From Okapia johnstoni (Eukaryota > Chordata > Mammalia > Artiodactyla > Giraffidae), in NCBI GenBank assembly GCA_024291935.2, contig CM044311.1, forward strand, positions 23,688,001 to 23,752,000: DNA of 64,000 nt. The letters are read 5' to 3'. Each line of letters opens with the position of its first letter. The first letter of the stretch is position 1. Both the position numbers and the translations under genes were made by a program. Positions 58,545 to 64,000 of the stretch are shown piece by piece. The notes below the pieces were generated by a model. That model did not search any database. It had not been told where the DNA came from and saw nothing but the letters and a program-made list of their open reading frames with translations.

Positions 58545-59545
58545 AGAATGCTCAAACCACTGCACAATTGTATTCATCTCACATGCTAGCAAAGTAATGC
58601 TCAAAATTCTCCAAACCAGGCACCAACAGGATGAGAACCATGAAATTCCAGATGTTCAAGCTGGATTTAGAAAAGACAGAAGAACCAGAGATCAAATTGC
58701 CAACATCCGCTGGATCATCGAAAAAGCAAGAGTTCCAGAAAGACATCTACTTCTGCTTTATTGTCAAAGCCTATGTCAAAGCCTTTGACTGTGTGGACCA
58801 TAACAAACTCTGGAAAATTCTTGAAGAGATGGGAATACCAGACCACCTGACTTGCCTCTTGAGAAATCTGTATGCAGGTCAAGAAGAAGCAGTTAGAACT
58901 GGACATGGAACAACAGACTGGTTTCAAACAGGGAAAGAAGTGCATCAAGGCTGTGTATTATCACCCTGCTTATTTAACTTCCATGCAGAGTACATCATGA
59001 GAAACGATAGGCTGGATGAAGCACAAGCTGGAATCAAGATTGCTGGGGATTTAACAATAACCTCAGATATGCAGATGACACCACCCTTATGGCAGAAAGT
59101 GAAGAAGAACTAAAGAGCCTCTCGATGAAAGTGAAAGAGGAGAGTGAAAAAGTTGGCTTAAAGCTGAACATTCAGAAAACTAAGATCATGGCAACTGATC
59201 CCATCACTTCAAATAGATCGGGAAACAGTGGAAACAGTGACAGATTTTGTTTTGGGAGTGTCCATTGGAGGGACTGATGTTGAAGCTGAAACTCCAATAC
59301 TTTGGCCACGTGATGCAAAGAACTGACTCATTAGAACAAACCCTGATGCTTGGAAAGATTGAAGGCAGGAGGAGAAGGGGATGACAGAGATGGATGACAG
59401 ATGGTTGGATGGCATCACCGACTCAATGGACTTGAGTTTGAGTAAACTCCAGGAGTTGGTAATGGATAGAGAGGCCTGGCGTGGTGCAGTGCATGGGGTC
59501 GCAAAGGGTTGGACATGACTGAGCGACTAAACTGACTGACTGAAA
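58545..59545 (+). mobile_element. BovB 3' half with internal deletion
   Basis: Starts at the RT N-terminal region ('acaaagaatgctcaaaccac'). Near 59250-59262 it jumps from 'cagattttgttttgggag' to 'gtccattggagggactgatg', losing roughly 400 bases of C-terminal sequence, then continues to the 3' end. Confidence 0.92.
58631..59113 (+). pseudogene. BovB RT remnant, frame lost before YADD
   Basis: Open frame of 160 residues with FKAFDCVDHNKLWKILEEMG-like palm text, GIPDHLTCLLRNLYAGQE and VHQGCVLSPCLF. A small deletion near 59046 shifts the frame, so YADD is read as TSDMQMT. The first ~50 residues (MRTMKFQMF...) are in a non-BovB frame. Confidence 0.8.
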
Positions 59546-60237
59546 CTAACAATTTAAAAGTCCATTTTAAAATGAGTCAGTCAGTGGCATTTAGTACATT
59601 CATGTTTTACCATCACTATCTCTATCTAGCTCCAAAATATGTTTATTCAACACTCCAAAAAAAAAAAAATCTTGTATCCATTAAGCAGTTACTTCCCATT
59701 CTCCCATTACCCTGTCCCTAGTAACCAATCTGCTTTTTTTTTTTTTTTTATGGATTTACCTTTGCTGGATATATAGTTACAAGAATCATACAATATGTGA
59801 CCTTTTGGGTGGCTTCTATCTTATGGCATAATATTTTTGAGATTCATCCACATTACTGCATGCATCCAGACCGCATTTCTTTGCAGGATTCAATAATATT
59901 CCTGTATACAATAACTTATTATCTATGCATCTATTGGTGGGCATTTTAATTGTTTCTACTGTTTGGGTATTATTGTGAATAGTGCTGCTATGAACATACA
60001 TATACATGGACTCTTTTAGTTACCTATTTTCAGTTCTTCAGGTATACAGTGTGGGGTCATACAGTACATTTATGTTTAGTTATATTTTGAGAAAAAAAAA
60101 TACCAAAGTGTTTTTCACAGCAGCTGAATCATTTTACACTCCTACCAGTAACATATGAGGGTTCCCATTTCTCCACGGTCATCAACACTTTTTTTTTTCA
60201 TTTCTTGTTTCCACACACAATTGCACTTATCAATTGC

Positions 60238-60752
60238 AAGACATTACTTTGCCAACAAAGGTCTCTCTAGTCAAAGCTATGGTTTTTCCATCTAGTCAAA
60301 GCTATGTTTTGTTTTTGGTATTTTTTATGGTTTTTCCAGTAGTCTTGTATGGATGTAAGAGTTGAACCATAAAGAAAGCTGAGCACCGAAGAACTGATGC
60401 TTTTGAATTGTGGTGTTTGGGAAGATTCTTGAGAGTCCCTTGGACTGCAAGGAGATCAAACTAGTCACTCCTAAAGAAATGAATCCTGAATATTCATTGG
60501 AAGGACTGATGCTGAAGCTCCAATACTTGGGCCACCTCATGTGAAGAACCGACTCATTGGAAAAGACCCTGATGCTGGGAAAGATTGAAGGCAGGAAGAG
60601 AAGGGGATGACAGATAATGAGATGGTTGGATGGCATCACTGACTCAATGGACATGAGTTTGAGCAAGCTCCAGGAGACAGTGTAAGCCATGGAAGCTTTC
60701 CATGCTGCAGTTCATGGATAGCAAAGAGTTGGACACAACTGAGTGACTGAAC
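60238..60752 (+). mobile_element. BovB 3' end inside L1, with an internal duplication
   Basis: From 'gacattactttgccaacaaa' to 'ctgagtgactgaacaaca'. The segment tctagtcaaagctatg occurs twice (about 60267 and 60291), followed by a second 'atggtttttccagtag', a local tandem duplication. Confidence 0.9.
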
Positions 60753-60829
60753 AACATCTCCCTCCTTCTCTTCCTTCTCTTGCCTTCCTACATTGATTCC
60801 TTACTCCCTCCTTCTTTCTTTCTATTCTG
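60753..60829. repeat. CT-rich simple sequence
   Basis: Interrupted CTTCC/TTCTC runs directly after the BovB tail. Confidence 0.7.
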
Positions 60830-60917
60830 GTTACAGATATCTCAGTCAATGAAAAGTAGTAACTTGTGGTTTTAATTTGCATTTTCCTAATGACTGATGT
60901 TGACCATCTTCTCATGT

Positions 60918-61335
60918 TGTAGAAGCAATCTAAAATGGAATCACTTCAGTCAGGCACAAAATGGAAATGGTCAACACAAGTGTATAAAAGATATTTAACA
61001 TAATGTTACAGGAATTTATAGCTCTTCTCAGATATCAGCATAGAATACCAGCTAATCCCCAAACACCAAGTACGTCCACTGGATCTCTGTGCGTCCTTGT
61101 TTCTTTGACTCAGGTACCCTGATCTAAATAAGAAAGAAGACCACCAGGCAATGAGTCAGTTGAAAAAACTAAATAACTTCTCTATCCCATAAGAAAACCT
61201 TAGCCTATGAGTATTTTGGAATCATTGTTCTTACAGCTCTGTGTTTCCCAGCTTGCAGGTGAAAAACCTTGCAATAAATTCATCTTCCTTTTTTTTCAAT
61301 TTGTATTCAATGTTCAGCACTTGGTTTCTGACTGT
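60918..61335 (+). mobile_element. Probable ERV solo LTR inside L1
   Basis: Starts with TGTAGAAG-like text and 'aaatggaatcacttcagtca'. AATAAA is at 61273-61278, and it ends 'agcacttggtttctgact' just before L1 text resumes. At about 415 bases with a U3-R-U5-like layout, a solo LTR fits best. No internal retroviral sequence is present. Confidence 0.6.
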
Positions 61336-61450
61336 GTGCTTGTAAGTCATTTGTATATCTTCTTTGGGAAATGTCTATATATGACCTGTGTCCATTTTTA
61401 AAATGGCTTGTCTTTTGTTTTTGAGATGTAAGTTTATATTCTTTATCATG

Positions 61451-62441
61451 TGTGGTCCCTGAAGTCACCTTTCCTCAAGTTTGTGTTTAGCTAGTGTTTT
61501 GATAGTCATTTCCTTGGATGCTGGGAGGCAGATATTGGGTGGAGGGGAGCAGGAGGGAAATGAAGGGAAAAAATCTCTCCCAATCTTTGCAGAATGGCTA
61601 AATCATTGGACCCTCCTTCAAAACTTAGCCAGGCTGATTCTTCCATAGTTTTTATGAACTGCTTGCCCAGTGTCTATAGATTAGCCAGGGGGGAAAGCTT
61701 AGTATATCTTCGGGTCTTTTTTGATCATGAACATGCCCTAGGGCATGCACATGATTTTCAAAACTCCCCATTATGCCCGGGCACGTTTGAGTATCCTAAT
61801 TTCCAAAAAATCTATCTCCCCAGCTTCTTTTCCCTGGCCTTTGACACTCTATTGTTTGCTTCAGTTGTAATCTTAAGCCCCAGGTGGCTATAGGTTTTGC
61901 ATTTGCTTTACCATATTTTTGAGATTTTCAGAATCGACTGTGTCACAGAGTTTCAGACTTGATTGATTTCTGAATTAGGTTAAACAAAGACAAGCTTCTT
62001 GGCGCAATACTTCAGGCAGCCTCCAGTCAGGTTAGACCATATACATATAATTCTTTGAGACTAGCTCTGCTTTACTCTTCTGGAACCAGAGACCAGGGTC
62101 CCAATCTAAGACATACACTGATTCCATCAACATGCTGCTGAGCTAGGAAAGAGAGTGTAACAAGGACAAGTGAAATAGCAAAAAACAGTCTTACCATTTT
62201 CATGTTTGTTACTTTGTTTTTTCTTAATTCAGCATTTGTTTGTTTGCTGTAAACCTTTCATTATTTTCCAGAACTCTGACAAAATTGATTTTGACAGTTT
62301 TTGCTTGAGTTTTCCATTAATCTGTAAAGTGTTAGACACTAGGACCTAACCTACACCATCTTCACTGACCTCACTGATTCATTTGTCTATAAATCATAGA
62401 ATTTCCACTGAAGTAGCATTTCAATATATCATCTAGTAATG
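61451..62441. other. Possible ancient LTR-type remnant
   Basis: Relatively GC-rich, with text such as 'tcgggtcttttttgatcatg' and 'catgctgctgagctaggaaa' that resembles an old LTR element, but I cannot assign it. The 99-residue frame at 61594-61893 lies here without a recognisable domain. Confidence 0.3.
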
Positions 62442-62449
62442 GAACATAA

Positions 62450-62667
62450 GGGACTTTCTAGGTGGTGCAGTGGTAAAGAATCTGTCAGGCAATGCAGGAG
62501 ACACTGGAGATATAGGTTTAATCCCTGGGTCAGAAAGATCCCCTGGAGGAGGAAATGGCAACCCACTCCCGTATTCTTGCCTGGGAAATCCCATGGACAG
62601 AGGAGCCTGGCAGGCTACTATTCCTGGTGTTACAGAGTCAGACACGATTGAGTGACAGAATACACCT
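62450..62667 (+). mobile_element. Bov-tA SINE with target duplication
   Basis: Head 'gactttctaggtggtgcagt', body and tail 'agtcagacacgattgagtga'. The octamer gaacataa is at 62442-62449 and 62668-62675. Confidence 0.92.
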
Positions 62668-62675
62668 GAACATAA

Positions 62676-63860
62676 AGACTGCAACTTCTGCTTCTACCTC
62701 TGGAAGCCAGTTAGGTGCTCTCACTGGGACAGTAAAGATGTTCACAGCATCCCAGATACTCATTTCAAATATTCACCAATATATCAGGAGTTAACATTGT
62801 GACAGCATGTTTAAACCATTTAGAATTAAACAGATACTCTTTATTCTCTACTGAAAAGAAAACTAACCTTTTTCTTTTCAAACATAGTTCTCTTGTTCAT
62901 AGGGTCCCATGGGCACTAAGTTGAGCCCCAAATTTAGTCCCACAAAAATTGATATACTAATAAAAATGAGGGAAAAAAGAGCTGTTTTAATTTAATAAAA
63001 GCCCAGACATGAAACTCTCTCCATGTTTGTAATGCTTCCAAATATGCAAAATATTGAGATATTTGAGATTAATGCAATATTCTGTCTTTGATATAAACAA
63101 TCTGTGCAAGACAGCCAGAACATCTTGCAGTGAGGGCAATGAGATGATGCACTTGCAGAAATCTGTCTAAACTCGATAGCTCAGTTTTGGAAAATTATTC
63201 ATGAACAGATAGATGAAATCATAAGAGAAGAAATCGCTCATCCATAACGATAGAATGACAAAGTGAATCCAACCCAGTTATAGGGTATATTTTCATGAAA
63301 ATAAGTGGAAAATGAAAACACTAAAGTTGTAAATTGCAGGGCAATAGCTTACAATGTTTAAACATTTTAATTTATTTCCTTGTTAAATCTTAAAAAGAAA
63401 CTTTACTCCTGAATTTGGAAATGATGCATATAAATAAACCCACACAGATATTTGGATAAACACAATGTAAGTACAGCTTTATTTCCTTCTGTCCTGATAG
63501 GTTTCATCTATAGGCTTACACTCAGACACTTGAAAAGAAGGCATAATGTGAATGTTATCAATATTTGTATCTACATCAAGCATACATCTCTTCTCTCACT
63601 CTGATGATTCCTGAAGGAAAAAACAACAACAAAAAAGTAAACACAGAGATAGAAGTAAAGGAAATAACTGTTGTTACAGAGATTTTTACACGTTTAGAAA
63701 ATGAGAAGCAGATGGGAACTTGGTGCTACATCAAAGATAAGGGAGGAAGTCCTGGTCTAGTGCACACATTTTAGGAAAAGGCTGCAGTAGGGTGATTTGC
63801 TCCAGTAGCAGCCTAGAGAAGCTCAAGGTTTGAGATAGGAGGAAAAGATGGAATGCATAA
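62676..63860. other. Unique AT-rich DNA
   Basis: Nothing recognised. The 69-residue frame at 63565-63774 is Lys/Glu-rich and has no domain. Confidence 0.5.
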
Positions 63861-64000
63861 CAGTTCAGTTCAGTTCAGTTGCTCAGTCATGTCCAACTCT
63901 TTGTGACCCCATGGACTGCAGCACACCAGGCCTCCTTGTCCATCACCAACTGCCAGAGTTTACTCAAACTCATGTCCATTGACTTGGTGATGCCATCCAA
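63861..64000 (-). mobile_element. BovB 3' end, continues past the window
   Basis: Antisense BovB terminus beginning with (CAGTT)n ('cagttcagttcagttcagtt'), then 'caccaggcctccttgtccat' and onward. The rest lies outside. Confidence 0.92.

Larger units (their letters stand above)
59560..61450 (-). mobile_element. L1 3' UTR/ORF2-end remnant, split by BovB and an LTR
   Basis: Antisense L1 text appears in order in three blocks. They are 59560-60237 ('caatatgtgaccttttgggt', 'gagattcatccacattactg', 'attgtgaatagtgctgctat'), about 60830-60917 ('tgtggttttaatttgcattt', 'ctaatgactgatgttgacca') and 61336-61450 ('gtcatttgtatatcttcttt', 'tttttgagatgtaagtttat'). A T16-like run lies at about 59733. Confidence 0.75.

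Overview
This is a mammalian nuclear window, and its repeat families place it in a pecoran ruminant (cattle, sheep, goat or a close relative). The diagnostic families are BovB (an RTE-clade LINE), the BovB-derived SINEs Bov-tA and BOV-A2 with their tRNA-Glu-like heads, cetartiodactyl CHR-type SINEs, and a ruminant-type L1 3' UTR. The sequence alone does not separate cattle from sheep or goat. The DNA between repeats is AT-rich. I found no host exon, CpG-island promoter, tRNA gene, rRNA gene or CRISPR array. It reads as gene-poor intergenic or deep intronic DNA, and almost every long open frame lies inside a transposon.

Layout. 1-7 kb: an old LTR split by a BovB tail, two Bov-tA SINEs, L2 remnants, an L1 tail carrying a Bov-tA, a near-complete CHR SINE, and a CHR SINE split by a BovB tail. 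7-11 kb: mostly unique, with MIR remnants, AC/TG microsatellites and a Bov-tA. 11-12.6 kb: BovB 3' half. 12.6-15 kb: old L1 remnants. 15.2-17.4 kb: an MLT1 LTR split by a Bov-tA and by an internally deleted BovB that keeps its GC-rich 5' UTR and endonuclease ORF. 18.9-24.8 kb: a BOV-A2, several BovB 3' pieces, and a second MLT1 split by BovB. 24.8-28 kb: mostly unique, with L1 and MLT1 remnants. 28.2-30.5 kb: a 2.3-kb BovB with linker, reverse transcriptase (RT) and C-terminal regions. 30.85 kb: a tiny hairpin insertion with a 15-bp target duplication. 31-41 kb: SINEs, an ERV LTR with a Bov-tA inside, a BovB 3' end, and long unique stretches. 41.8-43.1 kb: ERV LTR containing Bov-tA containing BOV-A2. 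43.4-48.6 kb: L1, MLT1, MIR and several SINEs. 49.5-52.6 kb: two BovB copies of different age on the minus strand, followed by a (TATG)-type repeat. 52.8-58.5 kb: L1 remnant, SINEs and unique DNA. 58.5-61.5 kb: BovB, then an L1 split by another BovB and a solo LTR. 61.5-64 kb: a possible old LTR remnant, a Bov-tA, and the 3' end of a BovB that runs off the window.

The elements form one parasite hierarchy. BovB encodes an APE-type endonuclease and a reverse transcriptase. Bov-tA and BOV-A2 share its 3' tail and are thought to be moved by its machinery. About nineteen BovB-related segments add up to roughly 13.8 kb by my hand count, about a fifth of the window. Every copy is broken by truncation, frameshift, nonsense mutation or loss of catalytic motifs. 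Repeat boundaries were read by eye and may be off by several bases. Family names rest on recall of consensus sequences, not on a database search. I did not find a previously undescribed functional system. The most informative observations are structural: nested insertions with visible target duplications, the deleted BovB that models the origin of Bov-A, and the hairpin insertion.
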